From NCBI GenBank assembly GCA_013349735.1, contig DUZC01000020.1:1-14348 (forward strand): DNA of 14,348 nt, written 5' to 3'. The stretch is from Rhodospirillaceae bacterium. Lineage in GTDB: Bacteria > Pseudomonadota > Alphaproteobacteria > Rhodospirillales > Magnetospirillaceae. Every line of letters begins with the position of its first letter. Positions within the stretch are counted from its first letter, which is position 1. The notes under the pieces were generated by a model. The model worked only from the letters and a program-made list of their open reading frames with translations. It did no database searches and was not told the DNA's origin. Positions 1-6,021 of this stretch are shown piece by piece. Position numbers and translations under genes: made by a program.

Positions 1-43
1 CTATGGTGTGGCCCCTGAGGGAGCCAGCCAGCGGATTTTCAAT

Positions 44-847
44 ATGTTTGATGCAATACCCCTGCCTATGCTGGGCGGTCTGGCTGCCGTGGCCGTTCTT
101 GCCGGATTCGTGGATTCGATCGCGGGGGGTGGCGGATTGCTATGTGTTCCGGCTCTGCTTGCCGCCGGGCTGAGCCCAGCCCAAACCTTGGCCACCAATA
201 AGCTGCAGGGAAGCTTCGGCACTTTTTCAGCCAGCCTTAAATTTGTACGAGCTGGCCAAGTCGATCTGCGTCGCTTTGTCCCAGCCATCGCCACCACCTT
301 TTTGGGGGCCGCTGCCGGCAGTTTGGTGGTTCAGGTCATAGACCCCTCTTTTCTCAAAGAGATTCTCCCCTTCCTGTTGTTGACGATCGCTCTTTATGTG
401 CTGGTCAGCCCGCAACTTGGCGACCGCGACCAGCATCAGCGCCTGTCGCTCGGCGCGTTTTCGCTGACGCTGGCTCCCTTGCTGGGCTTTTATGATGGCT
501 TTTTCGGCCCCGGCATGGGATCGCTGCTGGCCGTCGCTTTGGTTACGCTGCTGGGTCAAAGCCTGACCAAGGCGACCGCCCATAGCAAGGTCCTGAATTT
601 CACCAGCAATGCCACATCGGTGGGTTTCTTTTTGCTGGGTGGCCAGATTGTCTGGACGATCGGCCTGACCATGGCGGTTGGACAATTCATCGGCGCCCGC
701 CTTGGCTCGCAGCTGGTGCTGAGCAAAGGCGCTAAAATAATCAAACCCTGCCTGGTTATGGCCTGTCTGGCCATCACCACCAAAATTGTACTGGCGGATC
801 CAACCAATCCGCTGCATCGCGCCATCGTCTCGCTTTGGCCAAATTAA
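44..847 (+). CDS. TSUP (TauE/SafE, YfcA-like) family membrane transporter
   Basis: Predicted inner-membrane protein of the sulfite exporter TauE/SafE family, closest in pattern to E. coli YfcA; the substrate is unknown. It has the family's pseudo-repeat: GFVDSIAGGGG at about residues 21-31 followed by LATNKLQG, and a second-half equivalent GFYDGFFGPGMGS at about 148-160 followed by KVLNFTSN. The chain is hydrophobic throughout and 267 residues long from this ATG, normal for the family. I chose ATG 44 because homologues begin just before the first hydrophobic helix. The frame stays open to the window edge, with a GTG at position 8, so an earlier start is possible. No convincing ribosome binding site is seen before 44. 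An A/T-rich stretch with eight T follows the stop. It is probably a stand-alone gene. Confidence 0.88.
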   Translation: MFDAIPLPMLGGLAAVAVLAGFVDSIAGGGGLLCVPALLAAGLSPAQTLATNKLQGSFGTFSASLKFVRAGQVDLRRFVPAIATTFLGAAAGSLVVQVIDPSFLKEILPFLLLTIALYVLVSPQLGDRDQHQRLSLGAFSLTLAPLLGFYDGFFGPGMGSLLAVALVTLLGQSLTKATAHSKVLNFTSNATSVGFFLLGGQIVWTIGLTMAVGQFIGARLGSQLVLSKGAKIIKPCLVMACLAITTKIVLADPTNPLHRAIVSLWPN

Positions 848-915
848 TAATTTTTTTTCGCTAGCTGTGACGGCGCGCACCGACAGAACCCAAAAAAGCT
901 GCTTCTCTCATCCCG

Positions 916-931
916 CCAATCCTCAGATTGG
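916..931 (+). promoter_or_regulatory. Perfect 6-bp hairpin in the leader of the small basic ORF
   Basis: CCAATC (916-921) and GATTGG (926-931) are perfect complements around a CTCA loop. The hairpin ends 6 bases before the GGAG ribosome binding site (938-941) of the small gene at 948. No T-run follows, so it is not an intrinsic terminator. It could be a leader structure or an operator, or chance. The base pairing is direct observation; any role is inference. Confidence 0.35.
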
Positions 932-947
932 GTCAATGGAGATTTAA

Positions 948-1127
948 ATGAAGCACCTTCCTCGCGCCTCGGAACGAAGCGGTCGAACAGCGCGCAAGGC
1001 AGCCGCCAAGCGCGGTCGCCCCAGCGTCGATTTCGACAAGCCGGTTCCCGCTTTTGAACGCGAACAAGGAAAAGCGCTGACCGCAATGCGTCCTATTTTA
1101 ACCCGCTTTATTTATCGTTTACCTTGA
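948..1127 (+). CDS. Small basic hypothetical protein (59 aa) with AT-hook-like RGRP
   Basis: I do not recognise this protein. ATG 948 is preceded by GGAG at 938-941 with a 6-base spacer, which is a good ribosome binding site and the main reason to believe the ORF. The 59-residue product is rich in Arg and Lys in its first half and contains KRGRPS (residues 21-26), whose RGRP core resembles an AT-hook or a basic nucleic-acid-binding tail. The second half is mixed, with no membrane segment or signal peptide. It sits alone between the TSUP gene and the methyltransferase, ending 34 bases before the latter, so the two could be co-transcribed. It could also be a chance ORF in GC-moderate DNA. Confidence 0.45.
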   Translation: MKHLPRASERSGRTARKAAAKRGRPSVDFDKPVPAFEREQGKALTAMRPILTRFIYRLP

Positions 1128-1161
1128 CGGATCGGCCTGTCGGCATGGCATAGTTCGGCCG

Positions 1162-2067
1162 ATGAATGATGCCCTTGTCTTTGACCGCCTGCAGGTCCGC
1201 CGCCAACGTGACCGCGCCGCCGCGCACCTGGCCCGGCACGACTTCCTGATTGGCGAATCGGCTCTGCGTCTGGCGGATCGGTTGCTGGATACGACGCGGC
1301 GCTTTCCTTTGGCCCTCGATCTCGGTTGCCGTGGTGGCTCGCTCTGGACCGCACTCGAACCAACGGGGCGCCTTGATCAACTGATACAATGCGATCTTTC
1401 GCCTTTAATGGCCAAACAGGCCGGCAAGGCTCAACCAAGTCTGGCCGGTGATGAAGAGGCGCTGCCTTTCAAAACGCAATGTTTTGATCTGGTGATAAGC
1501 AATTTATCCCTGCATTGGGTCAATGACCTTCCTGGAACCTTGCTGCAAATTCGCCAGATTCTGAAGGAGGACGGGCTTTTCATCGGTTCTATGTTGGGAG
1601 GCAACACGCTTTGGCAATTGCGCCAATGCCTGATGGAGGCCGAAATGGCCGAGGAAGGCGGTGTCGGCCCAAGAGTCTCGCCGTTCGTTGATCTTCGTGA
1701 TGCCGGAGCGCTGCTGCAACGGGCCGGCTTTGCTTTGCCGGTGGTCGATACGGAAACCATTACCGTCACTTATACGGATCCTCTGCGGCTATTGGCCGAT
1801 TTGCGCGGCATGGGAGAAACCAACGCGGTGCACAGCCGGCGCAAATCCTTCACCCGCCGCTCCACCTTGGCGCGGGCCATAGCGCTTTATCAGCAGCAAT
1901 TCCAGGACCAGGAGGGCCGCCTTCCGGCAACCTTCCAGATCATCACCATGACGGCATGGCGTCCCCATCCCTCGCAGCCAAAGCCCCTGGCCCCGGGAAG
2001 CGGCAAGATCTCATTGGGTGAAGCCCTGGATGCAATCGACCCGCCGGGCAGCCTTAGCGAACATTGA
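1162..2067 (+). CDS. SAM-dependent methyltransferase-fold protein, NDUFAF5/BioC-like
   Basis: Class I Rossmann-fold methyltransferase-type protein of 301 residues that closely follows human NDUFAF5 in layout: a basic N-terminus, FPLALDLGC at about 48-56 (SAM motif I), an acidic residue ending strand 2 (CDLS, D78), DEEALPF at 97-103, LSLHWVNDLP at 115-124, GLFIGSMLGGNTL at about 138-150, and a C-terminal part with GMGETNA and PATFQI. NDUFAF5 is a complex I assembly factor that hydroxylates an arginine of the NuoB/NDUFS7 subunit, so a role in complex I maturation is a reasonable inference, although methylation is not excluded. Motif I reads DLGCRGG where human has DLGCGRG. ATG 1162 matches the N-termini of homologues, but no clear ribosome binding site precedes it. 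Confidence 0.85.
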   Translation: MNDALVFDRLQVRRQRDRAAAHLARHDFLIGESALRLADRLLDTTRRFPLALDLGCRGGSLWTALEPTGRLDQLIQCDLSPLMAKQAGKAQPSLAGDEEALPFKTQCFDLVISNLSLHWVNDLPGTLLQIRQILKEDGLFIGSMLGGNTLWQLRQCLMEAEMAEEGGVGPRVSPFVDLRDAGALLQRAGFALPVVDTETITVTYTDPLRLLADLRGMGETNAVHSRRKSFTRRSTLARAIALYQQQFQDQEGRLPATFQIITMTAWRPHPSQPKPLAPGSGKISLGEALDAIDPPGSLSEH

Positions 2068-2158
2068 TTGAACCGGATTGAATTATGAGGAAACACCGAC
2101 CTATGCTAAACCGCGCTCCTTCGAAAGCGCAGAACAAGCCCGCGGAAGCCAGAAGGTC

Positions 2159-2977
2159 ATGGAACAGAACGAATTGAAACGTGAAGCCGCAAGCATTCCG
2201 CTGCACGGTCCCGATGATTTTGCCGGAATGCGGAGGGCGGGTCGACTGGCCGCAGAATGTCTGGATTTTATTACGCCCTATGTCGTCCCAGGCGTTACCA
2301 CAGGCGAGTTGGATCGTCTTTGCCACGACTTCACTCTGGCCGCCGGTGCTATTCCGGCCCCTCTGAATTACCGTGGTTTCCCGCGTTCCATCTGCACTTC
2401 GGTGAACCATGTGGTCTGCCATGGCATCCCGGGTGACAAGGTTCTGCTTAATGGCGATATCGTCAATATCGATGTCACGCCGATTGTCGACGGATGGCAT
2501 GGCGATGCCAGCCGGATGTATTTCGTCGGCCAGGTCGGCCTTAAAGCCCGTAAATTATGTGACGTCACCTACGAATCCCTGATGCGGGCCATTGCCCTTA
2601 TCCGCCCAGGGGTCACGCTGGGCGATCTTGGCCATGCCATCCAAAGCCATGTCGAATCCCATCGCTTTTCAGTCGTACGCGATTTTTGTGGACATGGTCT
2701 CGGTCGGATTTTTCACGAGCCACCCAATATCATGCATTTTGGCCGCCCCGGGGAAGGTCTGGTGCTGGCCGAGGGGATGTTTTTTACTATTGAGCCGATG
2801 GTCAATGCCGGACGCTATGAAACAAAAATCCTTGCCGATGGATGGACCGCTGTAACCAAAGATAAAAGTCTGTCGGCCCAATTTGAGCATTCCATCGGGG
2901 TCACTGCCGACGGCTGCGAAATTTTTACTCTGTCGCCAACAGGGCTTCATCAGCCGCCTTATGATGTCTCCCGCTGA
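2159..2977 (+). CDS. map: Methionine aminopeptidase, type I
   Basis: Cytosolic metalloprotease that removes the initiator methionine from nascent proteins. From ATG 2159 it is 272 residues, with all E. coli MetAP active-site residues: H88 (VVCHGIP), the metal ligands D105 (NIDVT), D116 (HGDAS), H179 (CGHG), E212 (TIEPM) and E243 (QFEHS), and H186 (FHEPP). It lacks the N-terminal zinc-finger extension, as expected for bacterial type Ia. The frame continues upstream to a TTG at 2078, but the added 27 residues have no family resemblance, while homologues start shortly before IPLHGP. GGAAG at 2144-2148 supports ATG 2159. It follows the methyltransferase gene and its end overlaps the radC start, suggesting a shared transcript. 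Confidence 0.95.
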   Translation: MEQNELKREAASIPLHGPDDFAGMRRAGRLAAECLDFITPYVVPGVTTGELDRLCHDFTLAAGAIPAPLNYRGFPRSICTSVNHVVCHGIPGDKVLLNGDIVNIDVTPIVDGWHGDASRMYFVGQVGLKARKLCDVTYESLMRAIALIRPGVTLGDLGHAIQSHVESHRFSVVRDFCGHGLGRIFHEPPNIMHFGRPGEGLVLAEGMFFTIEPMVNAGRYETKILADGWTAVTKDKSLSAQFEHSIGVTADGCEIFTLSPTGLHQPPYDVSR

Positions 2978-3662
2978 TCCAGACCAAACACCTCATTTCC
3001 ACGGCCATCGCCAGCGTCTGCGCCAAAGATTCCTTGAGGGCGGCGCTGACGCCCTTCCTGATTACGAATTGCTGGAATTACTGCTTTTTTTGGCCATCCC
3101 GCAGAAAGACGTCAAACCTTTGGCCAAGATGCTCCTGGCCCGCTTTGGCGGATTTGTTGGGGTCATAACCGCCGAGGTCAGCCAACTGACCCAGCTTACC
3201 GGAATCAAAGAAAACACGGCCGCAGCAATTAAAATCGTTGCCGCCACCGCCGAGCGCCTGACAAGGCGGGCCGTCAGTGATCAGCCGGTTCTGTCTTCCT
3301 GGGATAAAGTCATCGATTACTGCCATGTCCGCATGGCGCATCTGCCTCGCGAACAGTTGCATCTGCTTTTCCTCGATGCCCGGCATGTCCTGATCGCGGA
3401 TGAAGCCCAGCAAAAGGGGACCATTGATCAAGCGCCGGTTTATCCCCGCGAAGTGGTAAAAAGAGCACTTGAGCTGAATGCCTGTGCGATCATCCTTGTG
3501 CATAATCATCCTTCCGGCGACCCATCGCCCAGTCGGGCTGATATCACTATGACCCGTAAAATCGATGAAGCCGCGAAAGCAGTCGGGATTGCACTGCACG
3601 ATCATTTAGTAATCGGACGAAGCGGCCATGCCAGCTTTCGTGCCCTTGGCTTATTGACCTGA
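2961..3662 (+). CDS. radC: RadC family JAB/MPN-domain protein
   Basis: UPF0758/RadC family protein of 233 residues, the usual size. An N-terminal helix-hairpin-helix-like region (about 30-90, with LPDYELLELLLF and LTGIKE) precedes a JAMM/MPN metalloprotease-like domain. The metal motif HNHPSGDPSPSRAD spans residues 181-194 (H181, H183, D194), with the accessory glutamate in REQLHLLFLD. The old assignment to DNA repair is doubtful for the family, and the biochemical role remains unclear. I chose ATG 2961 (a second ATG follows at 2964); the open frame reaches 2883 but that would bury 95 bases in map. The start overlaps map by 17 bases, implying translational coupling. Adjacent map and radC is a common alphaproteobacterial arrangement. 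Confidence 0.92.
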   Translation: MMSPADPDQTPHFHGHRQRLRQRFLEGGADALPDYELLELLLFLAIPQKDVKPLAKMLLARFGGFVGVITAEVSQLTQLTGIKENTAAAIKIVAATAERLTRRAVSDQPVLSSWDKVIDYCHVRMAHLPREQLHLLFLDARHVLIADEAQQKGTIDQAPVYPREVVKRALELNACAIILVHNHPSGDPSPSRADITMTRKIDEAAKAVGIALHDHLVIGRSGHASFRALGLLT

Positions 3663-3711
3663 CATTGAATAACCATTGCGCCAAAAATAACTCGCTCCTA
3701 TCCTTTTCTTC

Positions 3712-4167
3712 GTGAATGAAACCTATTTAAACATTGTCCATCTGGTTGAAAGACTGCACCGTCATTTCCTTGACGTGCTGAGGGCTGAGCTGCGGGAATT
3801 GAATATCGACGACATCAATGCCGTCCAGGCCCTGCTCCTTTACAATATCGGCGAGAATGAAGTGGTTATCCGCGATTTGAAAGATCGCGGCTATTATCAC
3901 GGCTCGAATGTTTCCTACAATATCAAGAAGTTAACAGAATTCGACTATCTGCAGCAGGAGCGCTCGACCCATGACAAGCGCTCGATCCGGCTAAAACTTA
4001 CGGAAAAAGGCATGCGGCTCTGCAATGCCATCCGTGAATTACAGGCGCATCTTTCCGGAAAGCTCGATAGCCGAGCAGAAATGGAAGCCGAGCTGAAAAA
4101 TGCCGGGCAGGCCATGCATCGGCTGGAACGCCTGTGGAGCGATTTCATCCGCTACGGACGGGATTAG
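3712..4167 (+). CDS. MarR-family winged-helix regulator (PetP/LdtR-like)
   Basis: Winged-helix DNA-binding protein of 151 residues. An N-terminal dimerisation helix (about 5-30) precedes the helix-turn-helix core, with the recognition helix in YYHGSNVSYNIKKL (61-74), and a wing ending in HDKRSIRLKLTEKG (87-100) with the conserved D-K-R triad of MarR proteins. A C-terminal helical segment completes the dimer interface. The GYY.GSNVSYN.KKL pattern is that of the alphaproteobacterial PetP/LdtR subgroup. The start is GTG 3712; a stop lies in frame at 3688-3690 and no other start fits, and no clear Shine-Dalgarno is seen. The gene begins 49 bases after radC. Its targets are unknown; the neighbouring phasin is one candidate. 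Confidence 0.85.
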   Translation: MNETYLNIVHLVERLHRHFLDVLRAELRELNIDDINAVQALLLYNIGENEVVIRDLKDRGYYHGSNVSYNIKKLTEFDYLQQERSTHDKRSIRLKLTEKGMRLCNAIRELQAHLSGKLDSRAEMEAELKNAGQAMHRLERLWSDFIRYGRD

Positions 4168-4210
4168 ACAGGCATCGTCCCTGGCGTCAGCATGGCGCCC
4201 CTCAAAAAAA

Positions 4211-4281
4211 TGCTGCACTGCACAAAAAACTGTTTGCCAACGCAATAACATCCTGTATGTTGATTATATTGCAGTGCAGCA
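4211..4281. promoter_or_regulatory. 12-bp TGC-rich inverted repeat, candidate PhaR operator
   Basis: TGCTGCACTGCA (4211-4222) and TGCAGTGCAGCA (4270-4281) are exact reverse complements, 47 bases apart. Each arm contains two TGCA units separated by one base. PhaR repressors of polyhydroxybutyrate-making alphaproteobacteria bind TGC-rich, GCA/TGC dyad sites in front of phasin genes. The right arm would lie just at the inferred transcription start and the left arm just upstream of the -35 box, a geometry suited to repression. The repeat is seen directly; assignment to PhaR is inference, since no phaR gene is in the window. Confidence 0.7.
4234..4261 (+). promoter_or_regulatory. Candidate sigma-70-type promoter of the phasin gene
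   Basis: TTGCCA (4234-4239, 4 of 6 to TTGACA) is followed after 16 bases by TATGTT (4256-4261, 4 of 6 to TATAAT). It lies between the arms of the TGC-rich inverted repeat and about 73 bases before the phasin start codon. The placement is convincing, but the boxes are only moderate matches. Confidence 0.45.
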
Positions 4282-4333
4282 ATTGCCATACCGGGATTGC
4301 CGCACATCCTAGCTCTCGAATGAGGAGGCCACT

Positions 4334-4684
4334 ATGACTGTTAAGAATTTCTCTGATATCGCTGTCATCAGCAAAGACAATGTTGACGCTCTGGTTAAAA
4401 GCGGAACCGCATTTTTCGATGGTTTCAAGGTCCTTGGCGCTGCTTACGCGACGCTGACCAAGACTTCAATTGATCGCGCCAGCGAAGCCGTTAAAACGCT
4501 GACCACCGTTAAGACCGTCAATGAGTTGCGGGATTTGTCCATCAGCTTGACCAAAAGCAATGTGGAATTGGCTCTTGTCGAAGGTCGCAAATTGCAGAGC
4601 CTGATCAAGACCGTCGTGGAAGACAGCGCCGCCCCCTTAGCGGCACGCGTGAAGGTCGCCACCGGCTTGTCCAAAGCCGCCTGA
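4334..4684 (+). CDS. Phasin family protein (PHB granule-associated)
   Basis: Small amphipathic helical protein of 116 residues in the phasin family, which coats polyhydroxyalkanoate granules and controls their size and surface. It is almost wholly helix-forming, lacks Cys, Trp and Pro except one Pro near the end, and shows the phasin-like pattern NVDALVKSG (residues 16-24) followed by FFDGFKVLGAAYA (27-39), and later RDLSISLTKSNVELALVEGRKL. The start is supported by a perfect AGGAGG at 4323-4328, five bases before ATG, implying strong expression. The upstream region carries a TGC-rich inverted repeat resembling a PhaR operator. A hairpin follows the stop. The assignment rests on overall pattern and upstream context; the protein is too short and simple for residue-level proof. 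Confidence 0.85.
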   Translation: MTVKNFSDIAVISKDNVDALVKSGTAFFDGFKVLGAAYATLTKTSIDRASEAVKTLTTVKTVNELRDLSISLTKSNVELALVEGRKLQSLIKTVVEDSAAPLAARVKVATGLSKAA

Positions 4685-4696
4685 CACCGAGTCCAG

Positions 4697-4731
4697 GGCA
4701 TCTGAGCGCCCCGGTTAGGGCCTCAGATGCC
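4697..4731. terminator. Bidirectional hairpin between convergent phasin and nitroreductase genes
   Basis: GGCATCTGAG (4697-4706) pairs perfectly with CTCAGATGCC (4722-4731); inside it GCCC (4708-4711) can pair with GGGC (4718-4721), leaving a short loop and one bulged C. It lies 12 bases after the phasin stop and 9 bases past the nitroreductase stop on the other strand, the expected place for a shared terminator. No strong T-run follows on either strand, so it may act as a transcript-end stabiliser or a weak intrinsic terminator. Confidence 0.75.
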
Positions 4732-4740
4732 GTTACTCGT

Positions 4741-5451
4741 TTAGTCCCAATAAAAAGTCGTAAAGCCACCCACCGGCTCCCGTTCCGTGCGCATCTTATT
4801 CTCTGGCGCCTCTGGATCCTCATAGCCGATCGAAACCCCACAGGCGATAATCTGATCGTCCGGAATGCCAAGTTCCGGATGAATGATGGCATGATATTTT
4901 GAGAAGGACTGTTGCGGGCAGCTGTGCAGACCGAAGCCGCGGGCCGCCAGCAAGATGGACTGCAGGAAAGTCCCAAGATCATACCAGCTTCCAACTTCCA
5001 TCTGCCGGTCAATGGTAATAAACAGCCCAACCGGCGCACCGAAAAACGTGTAATTCCGGCCAAATTGATATTTCATTCGCGCCGTGTCGCCTTTGGTGAT
5101 CCCCAATAAGCCATAAAGATCCATCCCTATTTTACGACGACGGCCGATATAGGGCTCGGTCCACTGCTGCGGGTAATAGCGATATTCTTCGCTAAAGCTG
5201 GGATCATCCGCCTCATGGGCTGCCATGATTTTGTCGGACAAACGTTGCTTGGCCTGACCAGCGACCACCCAGACCCGCCAGGGCTGAATATTGGTACCGC
5301 TCGGAGCCCGGCTCGCCAGGGCCAGAATGCGTTCAATGATCGTACGATCGACCGCGGTCGGCAGGAAGGCCCGCACCGAACGGCGGCTGGCCATGGCCTC
5401 GAACACATCACATTCAGCCGACAAGGTTAATTCGGAAGATTGTACACCCAT
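4741..5451 (-). CDS. Nitroreductase-family flavoprotein
   Basis: FMN-dependent oxidoreductase of the nitroreductase fold, 236 residues. Family marks are SRRSVRAF (22-29) that binds the FMN phosphate, APSGTNIQPW (49-58), the central FFGAPVGLFI (136-145), and DLGTFLQSILLAARGFGLHSC (within 158-178). Known relatives reduce nitroaromatics, quinones, enones or other electron-poor substrates with NAD(P)H; the substrate here is unknown. It is the last gene of the operon, starting 9 bases after the hexapeptide protein, and its ribosome binding site AAGGAG overlaps that gene's stop codon, so the two are likely coupled. Its place behind a transporter and acyl-CoA ligase suggests a reductive step on the imported acid or its CoA ester, which is inference only. 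Confidence 0.88.
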   Translation of the reverse strand: MGVQSSELTLSAECDVFEAMASRRSVRAFLPTAVDRTIIERILALASRAPSGTNIQPWRVWVVAGQAKQRLSDKIMAAHEADDPSFSEEYRYYPQQWTEPYIGRRRKIGMDLYGLLGITKGDTARMKYQFGRNYTFFGAPVGLFITIDRQMEVGSWYDLGTFLQSILLAARGFGLHSCPQQSFSKYHAIIHPELGIPDDQIIACGVSIGYEDPEAPENKMRTEREPVGGFTTFYWD

Positions 5452-5460
5452 GATCTCTCC

Positions 5461-6021
5461 TTATCCGAGTGAAGAACATTGCTTGGCCAATATGGCCGAA
5501 GCTTCTTCATGCAAGTGACCCGTCTCGATGGACGCCCAGGCCCGATGGTCGCCGGCAACATAAGCTTTGGCATTGCGATAATAAAGCAGTGCATTGACAA
5601 CATTCGGCAAGGGATCGGGCATCGGACGCAGGACTTTAGCCGGCACGCCGGCGACCACGGAATTCGGTGGAACGACCGTCCCTTCTTTGACTAAGGCATG
5701 TCCGGCGATGATGCAGTTATCGCCAATGACCGCGCCATCCATGATGGTCGCATTGATGCCGACCAAACAATTATTGCCAATGGTGCAGCCATGAATGGTG
5801 CTGTGATGCGCGATGGAACAATATTCGCCAATGACCGTATCGCTGCCATAGCCAATATGCACCATAACAAAATCCTGAATATTGCTAAAACGGCCAACCA
5901 CCACTTTATGCATTTCGGCGCGGATCACCGCGTAGGGCCACAGACTGACCCCTGCCGCCAGCGATACTGCCCCATGGATGAGCGCGGTCGGATGACGGAA
6001 TATTCCATTTTCTTCGATCAT
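5461..6021 (-). CDS. Gamma-carbonic anhydrase-like hexapeptide-repeat protein
   Basis: Left-handed beta-helix protein of 186 residues in the gamma-CA/PaaY/YrdA/CaiE group. The hexapeptide repeats run through about residues 12-120. Putative zinc-site histidines match the family: H55 (VMVH), H72 (SIAHH) and H77 (TIHG), with R34, N47 and Q49 at positions of the Cam active site; E36 replaces the usual aspartate in the RGD-like motif. Some relatives are carbonic anhydrases, and PaaY is a thioesterase acting on dead-end CoA esters of phenylacetate catabolism. In an operon with an acyl-CoA ligase a CoA-ester housekeeping role is attractive but unproven. I chose ATG 6021 because it makes an ATGA overlap with the livM stop; the frame runs back to 6057 but that would overlap livM by 40 bases. 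Confidence 0.87.
   Translation of the reverse strand: MIEENGIFRHPTALIHGAVSLAAGVSLWPYAVIRAEMHKVVVGRFSNIQDFVMVHIGYGSDTVIGEYCSIAHHSTIHGCTIGNNCLVGINATIMDGAVIGDNCIIAGHALVKEGTVVPPNSVVAGVPAKVLRPMPDPLPNVVNALLYYRNAKAYVAGDHRAWASIETGHLHEEASAILAKQCSSLG

Noticed and set aside
836..858. A/T-rich dyad followed by eight T after the TSUP stop, as an intrinsic terminator
   Set aside because: The only stem (AAATT-AAT-AATTT) is too weak to terminate; the T-run alone is not enough.
227..880. A 217-codon frame on the - strand opposite the TSUP transporter
   Set aside because: Antisense to a clear membrane protein; composition (Gln, Arg, Gly, Ala rich) is that expected from a shadow of hydrophobic codons.
2078..2158. 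Upstream TTG extension of map by 27 residues
   Set aside because: Rare start codon, no family resemblance in the added residues, and ATG 2159 agrees with homologue N-termini.
2085..2177. A 30-codon + strand frame between the methyltransferase and map, with an inner ATG at 2103 after GAGGAAA
   Set aside because: Short, overlaps the map start region, and has no recognisable content; it could be a leader peptide but nothing beyond the weak ribosome site supports it.
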